Assembly: GCA_041396985.1 (NCBI GenBank) | Contig: JAWKXO010000002.1 | Span: forward strand, 197,501 to 261,500 | From: Emcibacteraceae bacterium | GTDB lineage: Bacteria > Pseudomonadota > Alphaproteobacteria > Sphingomonadales > Emcibacteraceae | DNA: 64,000 bases | Reading direction: 5' to 3' | Shown here: positions 18,968-27,443 of the stretch, one piece after another | How the letters are laid out: the number at the start of each line of letters is the position of its first letter | Numbering within the stretch: the first letter of the stretch is position 1 | The notes under the pieces: model-generated | Seen by the model: only the letters and a program-made list of their open reading frames with translations | Told to the model about the DNA's origin: nothing | Databases searched by the model: none | Position numbers and translations under genes: made by a program

Positions 18968-19786
18968 TTATTTAGGGTCATACGGGGATACAACCCGATA
19001 AACTGTCAGTACAAATACTTTTTGTGCCCCAGCCTTTTTAAGCGCTTTTGCGCAATTCTCCGTCGTTGCGCCCGTTGTATAAACATCATCTATCAGAAGT
19101 ATATTTTTGTTTTTAATATCTTTTTTTCTTTCCGGCACAACTTTAAAGGCGCCGGTTACATTTTTGGCCCGCTTCTTTATATTCCCCTGCTGGGGAGGGG
19201 TGTTTTTAATACGGACAAGGATATCCGGTTCATGGTTAAGGGAAAGCGCTTTAGCCAGACTGCGGGATAACAGTGCTGATTGGTTATAACGTCTTGAAAA
19301 TTGTCTATGTTTATGGAGAGGGACCGGCATGATAAGGTCAGTATTCTCAAAGAGGTCTTTCCCTGCCTGTAACAACAATTTGGTAAAATAACCCGCATAT
19401 TCCGGCTTATCATGATGTTTAAAGCCAATCACCATTTTACGGCTGTCATCATCATATCTAAGGGCAGAAATCGCCCGATCAAATGACCGTTCCTTTTTCT
19501 GGCAGGCTGCACATAAATTTTCACCTAAATCACGAAAGTCATTGGCCAGCTCAATTTCAAAAGGATAGCCGCAACAATTGCATTTGGGGCCGGAAAGAAA
19601 ATGAAGTTTTTTCCAGCAATCGGGGCAAATATTCTGCGCACTGTCAACGCGGGCCGAACAGCTTAGACATTTGGGCGGCAAAATTATGTCGAGTGCCATA
19701 TGGGCAAGCTTATTAAATGTCGTAAAAATTTTCTTATTCCCCCGGATGTACATTTGCTGCTTTTCGTCTGTGTTCAAAAATGCCAT
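18968..19786 (-). CDS. comF: ComF family phosphoribosyltransferase-like protein
   Basis: 272 residues. An N-terminal double zinc finger with CLSC, CPDC, CNCCG and CAAC pairs (about 40-93) precedes a phosphoribosyltransferase fold with the PRPP loop ILLIDDVYTTGAT near 232-244. ComF proteins are linked to DNA uptake and recombination in some bacteria; the exact reaction is unsettled. The start is uncertain: the ATG at 19786 would sit only nine bases from the divergent methyltransferase start, and in-frame ATGs at 19753 or 19699 are alternatives. Confidence 0.88.
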   Translation of the reverse strand: MAFLNTDEKQQMYIRGNKKIFTTFNKLAHMALDIILPPKCLSCSARVDSAQNICPDCWKKLHFLSGPKCNCCGYPFEIELANDFRDLGENLCAACQKKERSFDRAISALRYDDDSRKMVIGFKHHDKPEYAGYFTKLLLQAGKDLFENTDLIMPVPLHKHRQFSRRYNQSALLSRSLAKALSLNHEPDILVRIKNTPPQQGNIKKRAKNVTGAFKVVPERKKDIKNKNILLIDDVYTTGATTENCAKALKKAGAQKVFVLTVYRVVSPYDPK

Positions 19787-19795
19787 ATAGACATT

Positions 19796-20698
19796 ATGAC
19801 ACAGAAAAAGTTCAAATTTAAAGCTTCAAATGAAAGTGACCTCTTTAACCGGTCCCTAATAAAGTTGCGGCGTGATAAAATTAGCCCAACTTTTGCCAAA
19901 CATGATTTCTTAAAAAAAGAAATCAGTCACAGACTGATTGATAATCTTGATGATATAAAAAAATCCTTCGATATCATTTTGACAATGAATGTGGACGAAA
20001 GTTGTCTGACCCAAAGATTTAAACAGGCCTTGGTTATCCAACAGGACATATCATTGAACATGCTAAAAGATGGGGCTGAATTAACAATACAGGCCGATGA
20101 AGAATATTTACCCTATAAAAATCAATGCCTTGAGCTGGTTTTAAGTTGTCTTAACCTACATTGGGTCAATGATTTACCGGGAACCTTGATCCAGATCTTA
20201 AGATCCCTAAAACCGGATGGGTTGTTCCTTGGCGCGATCTTTGGCGGTGAAACACTAACCGAATTGCGTCAAGCAATGCTAAAAGCGGATATTGAACTGC
20301 GCGGTGGTACAAGCCCCCATATTTCACCGTTTATTGATGTTCGTGATGCGGGATCATTATTGCAAAGAGCAGGCTTTGCCCTTCCGGTTGTCAGCATGGA
20401 AAGAATTTATGTGACATATTCAGATGCCTTTAGCCTGATGAAAGAGCTTAAAGCGATGGGCGAGAATAATGCCCTGTTAAAGCAGTATAAGGGGCTAACA
20501 TCCCCAAGGGTAATGGCTAAAGTGGCGAAAATTTATCACCAGAATTATGCCAATAAGGATGGCAGAATTCCTGCCACTTTTGACATCGTTTATTTGCAGG
20601 GATGGGCCCCCCATGAAAGTCAGCAAAAACCGCTTAAACCTGGATCCGCAAAAATGTCGCTGAAGGATGCATTGGCAGCACCATCTAAAAAACTATAA
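19796..20698 (+). CDS. NDUFAF5-like SAM-dependent methyltransferase/hydroxylase family
   Basis: 300 residues. The fold is a class I methyltransferase, but motif I is weak. The strongest match is to the BioC/NDUFAF5 group: LSCLNLHWVNDLPGTLIQI, GAIFGGETLTELRQA, RGGTSPHISPFIDVRDAG and the MGENN segment. The mitochondrial relative NDUFAF5 modifies an arginine of complex I, so a role in NADH dehydrogenase assembly is plausible but inferred. The frame is open 32 codons upstream into the comF region, but the ATG at 19796 gives the family-like start. No Shine-Dalgarno sequence is evident. Its end overlaps the convergent Nudix gene by six bases. Confidence 0.8.
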   Translation: MTQKKFKFKASNESDLFNRSLIKLRRDKISPTFAKHDFLKKEISHRLIDNLDDIKKSFDIILTMNVDESCLTQRFKQALVIQQDISLNMLKDGAELTIQADEEYLPYKNQCLELVLSCLNLHWVNDLPGTLIQILRSLKPDGLFLGAIFGGETLTELRQAMLKADIELRGGTSPHISPFIDVRDAGSLLQRAGFALPVVSMERIYVTYSDAFSLMKELKAMGENNALLKQYKGLTSPRVMAKVAKIYHQNYANKDGRIPATFDIVYLQGWAPHESQQKPLKPGSAKMSLKDALAAPSKKL

Positions 20699-21145
20699 AA
20701 AATCACGGATCATAGCGATAAGCGGTTCATCTGCCGGCGGCATGGGATAATTTTTCAGTTCATTTATTTTTACCCATTTAAGCTGCTGTCCTTCGCGCGG
20801 ATGAGGTACACCGTCCCATTTCCGGCACAAAAAGACCGGCATCAGAAGATGAAAGTCTTCATAACTGTGCGAGGCAAATGTAAAAGCCGCAAGACAGGAT
20901 TCGGCCGTATCAATATTCAATTCTTCTTTTAGTTCACGGATCAGGGCTCTTTCCGGCGTTTCCCCGGCTTCGAGCTTACCGCCGGGGAATTCCCAAAGAC
21001 CTGCCATACTTTTGCCCTCAGGTCTTTGTGTAATAAGAATTCTGCCATCAATATCAACCATAACAACTGCAGAAACAGTAATAACCTTCACCGGCCCTTC
21101 AGGTCTTCCTCCTGGCGGGTCTGGACAAAATTCGCTTACACTCAT
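20693..21145 (-). CDS. mutT: Nudix hydrolase, 8-oxo-dGTP diphosphatase MutT-like
   Basis: 150 residues. A full Nudix box is present: G56, E62, R70-E71, E74-E75 within GKLEAGETPERALIRELKEE. The following LCRKWDGVPHPREGQQLKWV segment fits the MutT group that removes oxidised guanine nucleotides and lowers mutation. The first 20 residues are unusually Pro/Gly-rich, so the true start may be a little further in. It follows argJ on the same strand. Confidence 0.88.
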   Translation of the reverse strand: MSVSEFCPDPPGGRPEGPVKVITVSAVVMVDIDGRILITQRPEGKSMAGLWEFPGGKLEAGETPERALIRELKEELNIDTAESCLAAFTFASHSYEDFHLLMPVFLCRKWDGVPHPREGQQLKWVKINELKNYPMPPADEPLIAMIRDFL

Positions 21146-21179
21146 ATTTTTTCCTTATTGATTGGCTTATGCGCGCAGA

Positions 21180-22400
21180 TTAGCTGCGATAATCAGCATT
21201 TATGCTGATATAATCATGTGTCAGATCACAAGTCCAAACAGTTGCCTCGCCTTCACCGACACCAACATCAACACTAATATCAATCTCGCTTCCCTGAAAA
21301 TGTTTTGTACAAAGGTCTTCATCATACCCTTCGACCCGCATACCCCGGTCCGTCACTTTCTGATCACCAATTGTGATCATCAGAGCATCCCGGTTAGCCC
21401 TCTCTCCTGCTTTGCCAACGGCCATAACGATACGTCCCCAATTGGCGTCTTCGCCGGCAATGGCTGTTTTTACCAGCGGTGAATTTGCAATGCTCATGGC
21501 AATTTTCTTTGCAGATCCATCATTTTCCGCCCCGGTTACTTTAATTGTAATAAATTTGGTGGCCCCTTCGCCGTCCCTGACAATCTGATGTGACAGATCA
21601 AGCATCAGTTCAGACAATTTTTCTTTAAAGTCGCCCAGGATTGGATCATTTACATCGCTAATTTTATCCTTTTTTCCTGTTGCAAAGGCAAGAACCGTGT
21701 CGGATGTGGACATATCACTGTCCACGGTTATGCTGTTAAATGATTTTTCATTCTCGGAAGACAAAAGCGCTTGCAGAACAGACTGATCAAGGGCCGCATC
21801 GGTAAATATAAACCCAAGCATTGTTGCCATATCCGGCGCGATCATGCCGGATCCTTTGGCAAAGCCGTTAATAGTAACCCGTTTTTCGCCAATTATTGCC
21901 TGCTTTGTGCATAATTTAGGGAATGTGTCCGTGGTCAGGATAGCATCGCCGGCCTGTTGCCAATTATCCTTTTCCGTTTTTATGCCTTCTTCCAGTTTTT
22001 TATTTATGAGACCTGCTTTAAGAACCTCCCCGATGACACCGGTAGAGGCCACATAAACTTCATCTGGTCCACAGCCGGCAATTTTGCAGACAAGATCAAT
22101 ATTTGAAGTCATAGCGTCAATTCCAGCCTGACCGGTAAAAGCATTTGAATTTCCGGCATTGACAAGAAGGGCTTTAGCCATTTTGCCCGATTTTAGGTTT
22201 GCCTTACACTGATCAACAGGCGCGGATGAGCATTTTGATTTGGTAAGAACTCCGGCAACCGTCGCTCCTTCCGGAAATAATACAAGAAGAAGATCGTCAC
22301 GATTTTTATATTTCATATGCGTTGCCGCCGTTCCCAGAATTACTCCGGATATTTCAGGTAGCTTAACATTCGTATCAGGTGCCAGAGGAGATTTTTTCAT
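21180..22400 (-). CDS. argJ: Ornithine acetyltransferase / N-acetylglutamate synthase ArgJ
   Basis: 406 residues. The proprotein cleaves itself before the catalytic threonine T193 in MIAPDMATMLGF, giving two subunits that recycle the acetyl group between N-acetylornithine and glutamate in arginine synthesis. NAGNSNAFTG and the C-terminal GEDANWGRIVMAVGKAG are family signatures, and the C-terminus (THDYISINADYRS) is complete. Upstream of mutT; divergent from secA. Confidence 0.96.
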   Translation of the reverse strand: MKKSPLAPDTNVKLPEISGVILGTAATHMKYKNRDDLLLVLFPEGATVAGVLTKSKCSSAPVDQCKANLKSGKMAKALLVNAGNSNAFTGQAGIDAMTSNIDLVCKIAGCGPDEVYVASTGVIGEVLKAGLINKKLEEGIKTEKDNWQQAGDAILTTDTFPKLCTKQAIIGEKRVTINGFAKGSGMIAPDMATMLGFIFTDAALDQSVLQALLSSENEKSFNSITVDSDMSTSDTVLAFATGKKDKISDVNDPILGDFKEKLSELMLDLSHQIVRDGEGATKFITIKVTGAENDGSAKKIAMSIANSPLVKTAIAGEDANWGRIVMAVGKAGERANRDALMITIGDQKVTDRGMRVEGYDEDLCTKHFQGSEIDISVDVGVGEGEATVWTCDLTHDYISINADYRS

Positions 22401-22651
22401 TATTGTTTATCACATTGGATCTTGGTTGTTCTCAAATATTTCCCCTTATAAGCTTCAAAAAGAAGAATTGTCCATATTTTCTCTGAAAATTATCAATTAT
22501 ATAGGCATCAATCATTGACAGCGAGGCTTTGCACTCTTATTTGTGCTACTCTACATGTGTGTAAATGTTCGAATTTTGGCCAGTATAGATCGGGCATTGA
22601 AATTTGAAAAAGTGAGGGCGGTTACTTAAGGCCCCCGATTAGGAATAAATA
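22401..22651 (+). promoter_or_regulatory. secA upstream region with candidate promoter
   Basis: The 251-bp gap between the divergent argJ and secA starts. A perfect TTGACA lies at 22515-22520, but the matching -10 (TATTTG at 22538) is poor. An AGGAATAAATA just before the secA ATG provides the Shine-Dalgarno sequence. A 24-codon frame (22555-22629) ends 22 bases before secA but has no ribosome site, so I do not call it a gene. Confidence 0.3.
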
Positions 22652-25381
22652 ATGCTGGGAATGGGCAAGATCGCCAAAAAATTATTTGGCACATCAAATG
22701 AACGATATTTAAAAAGCCTGGAGCCGCGCATCAATGCCATTAATGCTCTTGAGCCTGAAATTTCGGCCTTATCTGACGACGCACTAAAAGCCAAAACCAT
22801 CGAATTTCGTGAGCGCCTTGAGAATGGTGAAAAGCTTGACAATTTGCTTATCGAAGCGTTTGCCGTCGTCCGGGAAGCAGCAAAAAGAACTCTAGGCCAA
22901 CGCCATTATGATGTACAGCTGATCGGCGGAATTGTGCTTCATGAAGGAAAAATCGCCGAAATGAAAACGGGTGAGGGTAAAACACTTGTATCCACACTCG
23001 CCGGTTATCTAAATGCCCTACCGGGCCGTGGTGTTCATATTGTAACCGTCAATGATTATCTTGCCAGCCGCGATTCCGATTGGATGGGCCAGATTTACCG
23101 TTTCCTGGGTATGTCTGTCGGCAGTATTGTTCCGAACATTGCTGATGAAAACAGAAAAGCCGCTTATGCCTGTGATGTCACATACGCCACCAACAATGAG
23201 CTGGGGTTTGATTATCTGCGTGACAATATGAAATTTCACCCGAGTGCCATGGCACAGCGCGAGCCTTATTTTGCCATTGTTGACGAAGTGGACAGTATTT
23301 TAATCGATGAGGCGCGGACTCCATTGATTATTTCCGGCCCGACCGAAGACAAATCAGAACTTTATATTTCCATCAATAAAATAATTCCGGATCTATTGCC
23401 GGAAGATTATGACGTTGATGAGAAAAGCCGCACCATTTCCCTGACCGAAGAAGGCATGGAACATCTGGAAGATATCCTTAAAAAAGCAGGACTTATTAAA
23501 ACCGACAATTTATATGATTATGGCAATGTGGCTGTGGTTCACCATGTCAATCAGGCGCTGAAAGCCCATAAATTGTTTATGGCGGAAAAAGACTATATCG
23601 TCAAAAATGGTGAAATTATCCTGATTGATGAATTTACCGGTCGTATGATGGATGGCCGACGCCTGTCAGAAGGACTTCATCAGGCAATTGAAGCAAAAGA
23701 AGGCGTAGATATCCGCACCGAGAACCAGACACTTGCTTCGGTTACTTTCCAGAATTACTTCCGGCTATATGAAAAGCTTGCCGGTATGACCGGTACCGCC
23801 GCAACCGAAGAGGCTGAATTTGCAGATATTTATGGATTGGGCGTTGTCGAAATTCCGACAAATGTTGATGTGGCACGGATTGATGACCATGACGAAATTT
23901 ACCGCACAGCCAATGAAAAATATGCGGCCATTGTAAACCGAATAGAAGAATGCCACAAAACGAGACAACCAATTCTTGTTGGTACCGTAAGCATTGAAAA
24001 ATCCGAATATATTTCAGATATGCTCAAGAAACGAAAAATTCCGCATAATGTTCTGAATGCCAAATTTCATGAGGCGGAAGCCTTTATTGTCAGTCAGGCC
24101 GGTCGTGAAGGAGCCGTAACTATCGCCACCAATATGGCTGGTCGCGGTACAGATATTCAGCTCGGTGGTAATATTGATATGCGCATTGAGCGTGAGGTTC
24201 TGGAAGAAGACGAGGCAGAACGTCAAAAGCATATTGAAAAAATTAAAGAGGAAGTGGCGGCCGAGAAAAAGGTTGTTAAAGAACTGGGTGGCCTTTTTGT
24301 TCTTGGAACTGAACGTCATGAAAGCCGAAGAATAGACAATCAGCTTCGTGGTCGGTCAGGTCGTCAGGGGGACCCTGGCTATTCAAAGTTTTATCTCAGC
24401 ATGGAAGATGATCTTATGCGCATCTTTGGGGGAGAGCGCATGGACAGCTGGATGCAGAAGCTTGGCTTTGAAGAAGGCGAATCTCTCACCCATCCTTGGC
24501 TAAACCGTGCGGTTGAGAAATCGCAGGAAAAAGTTGAAACCCGAAATTATGATATCCGTAAAAACCTGCTTAAATTTGACGATGTGATGAATGACCAGCG
24601 AAAAGCCATTTATGAGCAACGCCGGGAAGTCATGACAGAAGAAAATCTTGAAGAAACCATTGCTGATATGCGTGAGCATCTGATTGATGATTTGCTGGCC
24701 GTACACGTGCCTGCGCGAAGCTATTCCGAAAATTGGGACATTCAGGGACTTTCCATTGAAACAAAGCGGATTTTCGGACAGGATTTTGGTCTTGCTGAAT
24801 GGGCGGGTGAAGATGGTATCGACAGTGAAACTTTTGGTGATCGGTTAATTGATGCCGCCAACCGGTTAATGGCTAAAAGAAGTGTTGATATCGGTCCCGA
24901 TATCATGCGTCATCTGGAAAGAACAATACTGCTTCAATCCATTGACACTCATTGGAAAGAACATCTAGCGCATCTTGACCATTTGCGTCAGGTAATTCAG
25001 TTAAGAGCCTATGGACAGAGAAATCCTCTGGATGAATATAAAACAGAGGCTTTTTCAATGTTTGAAAAAATGTTGGCCAATACGCGTGATAATGTTGCCA
25101 TGCTGATGGCCCATGTTGAGATCAGAAGGGAAGAGGAAGTCCCGGAGCTGGCAGAGCCTGACCGGGGCAGTATGCTCGAAAGTCATCCTGGGGAAACTTT
25201 GCCCCCAGCAGACGGCAATCCGGGACAATGGAAAAACACACCACGCAATGCCCTATGCCCATGTGGCAGCGGTAAAAAATATAAACACTGCCATGGACAA
25301 GTTATGCCAAAAGTTGGCCGGAATGATCCATGCCCTTGCGGGAGTGGTAAAAAATACAAGCATTGCCATGGTGTGATATAA
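22652..25381 (+). CDS. secA: Preprotein translocase ATPase SecA
   Basis: 909 residues, full length. SecA drives proteins through SecYEG using ATP and takes clients from SecB, encoded at 36.5 kb. Motifs include Walker A MKTGEGKTLVS near 106, the DEVD box VDEVDSILIDEAR near 211, ATNMAGRGTDIQLGG and LRGRSGRQGDPG. The odd feature is the C-terminus: two SEC-C zinc motifs, each CPCGSGKKYKHCH, at residues 869-881 and 894-906, instead of the usual one. SEC-C contacts SecB and lipids. Followed by a strong terminator. Confidence 0.98.
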   Translation: MLGMGKIAKKLFGTSNERYLKSLEPRINAINALEPEISALSDDALKAKTIEFRERLENGEKLDNLLIEAFAVVREAAKRTLGQRHYDVQLIGGIVLHEGKIAEMKTGEGKTLVSTLAGYLNALPGRGVHIVTVNDYLASRDSDWMGQIYRFLGMSVGSIVPNIADENRKAAYACDVTYATNNELGFDYLRDNMKFHPSAMAQREPYFAIVDEVDSILIDEARTPLIISGPTEDKSELYISINKIIPDLLPEDYDVDEKSRTISLTEEGMEHLEDILKKAGLIKTDNLYDYGNVAVVHHVNQALKAHKLFMAEKDYIVKNGEIILIDEFTGRMMDGRRLSEGLHQAIEAKEGVDIRTENQTLASVTFQNYFRLYEKLAGMTGTAATEEAEFADIYGLGVVEIPTNVDVARIDDHDEIYRTANEKYAAIVNRIEECHKTRQPILVGTVSIEKSEYISDMLKKRKIPHNVLNAKFHEAEAFIVSQAGREGAVTIATNMAGRGTDIQLGGNIDMRIEREVLEEDEAERQKHIEKIKEEVAAEKKVVKELGGLFVLGTERHESRRIDNQLRGRSGRQGDPGYSKFYLSMEDDLMRIFGGERMDSWMQKLGFEEGESLTHPWLNRAVEKSQEKVETRNYDIRKNLLKFDDVMNDQRKAIYEQRREVMTEENLEETIADMREHLIDDLLAVHVPARSYSENWDIQGLSIETKRIFGQDFGLAEWAGEDGIDSETFGDRLIDAANRLMAKRSVDIGPDIMRHLERTILLQSIDTHWKEHLAHLDHLRQVIQLRAYGQRNPLDEYKTEAFSMFEKMLANTRDNVAMLMAHVEIRREEEVPELAEPDRGSMLESHPGETLPPADGNPGQWKNTPRNALCPCGSGKKYKHCHGQVMPKVGRNDPCPCGSGKKYKHCHGVI
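25256..25369 (+). repeat. Tandem duplication encoding two SEC-C zinc motifs of SecA
   Basis: Two in-frame units separated by 12 codons each encode CPCGSGKKYKHCH. The identical peptides differ at several third codon positions, so the duplication is not very recent. The intervening residues include a second Asn-Asp-Pro-type lead-in (GRNDP) that mirrors RNALC before the first copy. Confidence 0.9.
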
Positions 25382-25402
25382 ATAATTCTCTGAATAAAAC
25401 AC

Positions 25403-25436
25403 AAAAAAAGCGCCGACAAAATACGGCGCTTTTTTA
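25403..25436. terminator. Bidirectional terminator between secA and accA
   Basis: AGCGCCG (25409-25415) pairs perfectly with CGGCGCT (25424-25430) around an eight-base loop. A run of A precedes and a run of T follows the stem, so it can end both secA (plus) and accA (minus) transcripts. Confidence 0.92.
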
Positions 25437-25452
25437 ATGTCATAAAGTTGTC

Positions 25453-26406
25453 CTAAAGAGAAATATTACCCATATTGAGGAATTTCTCGTTTCTGAGTTC
25501 TCTTAATTTTTCAGGGCCTATCGCCGAAAACTCCATCAAGGCATTATCAATTGCCTTACCCACTGCTTTCATGGTTTTTTCATGATCCCGATGGGCGCCA
25601 CCGATAGGTTCTGGAATAACCTCGTCAATTACTTCCAGCTTCAGAAGGTCTTGTGCTGTAATTTTAAGAGCATTAGCAGCATCTTCTGCCTTTTCGTTGG
25701 TGCGCCATAATATGGAGGCGCAGCCTTCCGGGGAAATAACGCTGTATACGGCATGTTCCATCATCAAAACTTTATTACCAACCGCTAGAGCAACGGCACC
25801 ACCGGACCCACCTTCGCCAACAATGATGCTGATGAGGGGCACTTTTACTTGAAGACAGGCTTCGGTTGATCGGGCAATTGCTTCCGCCTGACCGCGTTCT
25901 TCAGCCCCTATGCCGGGGTAGGCTCCTGCCGTATCGACAAAAGTCACAATGGGAATTTTAAACTGATCCGCAAGATGAAAAAGCCTTACGGCTTTGCGGA
26001 ACCCCTCAGGCCGTGCCATACCAAAATTATGTTTGATCCGGCTCTGAGTATCATTACCTTTCTCATGACCGACAACCATGACTGACTGGCCTTTAAAACG
26101 GCCAATGCCACCAATAATAGCCTGATCATCAGCATAGCTTCGATCTCCTGCCAGCTCCATAAAATCCGTAAAAAGATTTTCAATATAATCTGATAAATGA
26201 GGGCGGTCAGGATGACGGGCTACTTTAATTTTTTCCCATGATGACAATTTAGCATATGTGGACCTTAATAGGTCATCAAGCTTTGCTTCCAGTCGTCTTA
26301 CTTCTTCGGCAATGTTAATTTCATCACCACTTTCCAAACTTTTAATGTCGCGAATGCGGCTTTCCAGTTCGGCGATAGATTTTTCAAAATCCAAATAGGT
26401 TTGCAT
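25453..26406 (-). CDS. accA: Acetyl-CoA carboxylase carboxyltransferase subunit alpha
   Basis: 317 residues. With AccD forms the carboxyltransferase that makes malonyl-CoA for fatty acid synthesis. The N-terminus MQTYLDFEKSIAELE is typical, as are FVDTAGAYPGIGAEERGQ and GEGGSGGAVALAVG. A TTG ten codons upstream keeps the frame open, but the ATG at 26406 matches the family start. accD is not in the window. It follows xerD by about 100 bp on the same strand. Confidence 0.96.
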   Translation of the reverse strand: MQTYLDFEKSIAELESRIRDIKSLESGDEINIAEEVRRLEAKLDDLLRSTYAKLSSWEKIKVARHPDRPHLSDYIENLFTDFMELAGDRSYADDQAIIGGIGRFKGQSVMVVGHEKGNDTQSRIKHNFGMARPEGFRKAVRLFHLADQFKIPIVTFVDTAGAYPGIGAEERGQAEAIARSTEACLQVKVPLISIIVGEGGSGGAVALAVGNKVLMMEHAVYSVISPEGCASILWRTNEKAEDAANALKITAQDLLKLEVIDEVIPEPIGGAHRDHEKTMKAVGKAIDNALMEFSAIGPEKLRELRNEKFLNMGNISL

Positions 26407-26504
26407 ATAATATGACTTCACTATTATTGTTCGCAAAAAAGACGTTATACCCTCTGGGAAGGAAAAAGGCGACTAAAAAAACATCACAAAAATAAATAAA
26501 CCCG

Positions 26505-27443
26505 TTATTTTACAAGCGGGTGTTTGCTTTGTACCAGTGATTTCAGACGTTCTTCAAGCACATGTGTGTATATTTGCGTTGTGCTGATATCGGCATGACC
26601 GAGCATTTTCTGAACCGCCCTGAGGTCAGCCCCGTTGGCAAGAAGATGGGTGGCAAAAGCATGTCTTAAGACATGTGGGGAAAGGGAAGAGGGTAAAATA
26701 CCCACCTCGGCTCCAAGCTGTTTTAACTGTTGCGCAAAACGGTGTCTTGTTAAATGGCCCTGTTTGCCATTTGACGGAAAAAGCCATTTTTTCTGTTCTT
26801 TTGTGAACTTTAATTTGCCCGACGAATTTATCGTTGAGGCCATGACGTCAACATATTCCTGTACTGCTTTAAGGGCTCTGATGCTGAGCGGAACCAATCG
26901 TTCCTTTTCCCCTTTACCGCGAACATAAATATAGGGTTCCCCGCTTCGGAAAACGGATGAGGACAGGGAAACCAGTTCAGAAACCCTAAGTCCAGTTGCA
27001 TATAAAAGCTCCAGCAGGGCCCAAAGTCGCATCTCATTGAAATTTCCTGTTTCCCGGGCACGCTTTTCTGCAAATGATATAAGATCCGAGACCTGCTGTT
27101 CACTGAGCAATTTTGGCAACGATCTGCCCGTATGAGGGCTTTCCAGGTCAAGCGCAGGGTTATCAGCCCTAATACCTTCGCCATAGATAAATTTATAAAA
27201 TTGTCTTAGACAAGAAAGTTTCCGGGCTGATGTACTGGCAGCAAACCCTTTTTTTTCAATTTGGGCCAGATATTTTCTAAGATCTTCGGGTCGGGCAGCA
27301 ATTAATATATTTTCTGATTTATTCGACATGCTTTCAATAAACTGTTCCAGATCACGTCGATAGGATTCGATTGTGTTGAGCGACGCTGCTCGCTCAGTCA
27401 GTATCATTTCAAGGAACAAATCTATTAAATTTTGATCATTCAT
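26505..27443 (-). CDS. xerD: Tyrosine recombinase XerD
   Basis: 312 residues. Resolves chromosome dimers at dif together with XerC. The core-binding SAM-like domain (1-95) precedes the catalytic domain with R153, H257, R260, H283 and the nucleophile Y292, all visible (ATGLRVSELV; SPHVLRHAFATHLL; LGHADISTTQIYTHV). Length and motifs fit XerD better than phage integrases, and no attachment site or mobile genes are nearby. Its ATG overlaps the stop of the upstream exported-protein gene (TAATG), so translation is probably coupled. Confidence 0.93.
   Translation of the reverse strand: MNDQNLIDLFLEMILTERAASLNTIESYRRDLEQFIESMSNKSENILIAARPEDLRKYLAQIEKKGFAASTSARKLSCLRQFYKFIYGEGIRADNPALDLESPHTGRSLPKLLSEQQVSDLISFAEKRARETGNFNEMRLWALLELLYATGLRVSELVSLSSSVFRSGEPYIYVRGKGEKERLVPLSIRALKAVQEYVDVMASTINSSGKLKFTKEQKKWLFPSNGKQGHLTRHRFAQQLKQLGAEVGILPSSLSPHVLRHAFATHLLANGADLRAVQKMLGHADISTTQIYTHVLEERLKSLVQSKHPLVK

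Noticed and set aside
26505..27443. XerD as a phage or island integrase
   Set aside because: No attachment-site repeats, tRNA gene or other mobile genes nearby, and the sequence and translational coupling fit the housekeeping recombinase.
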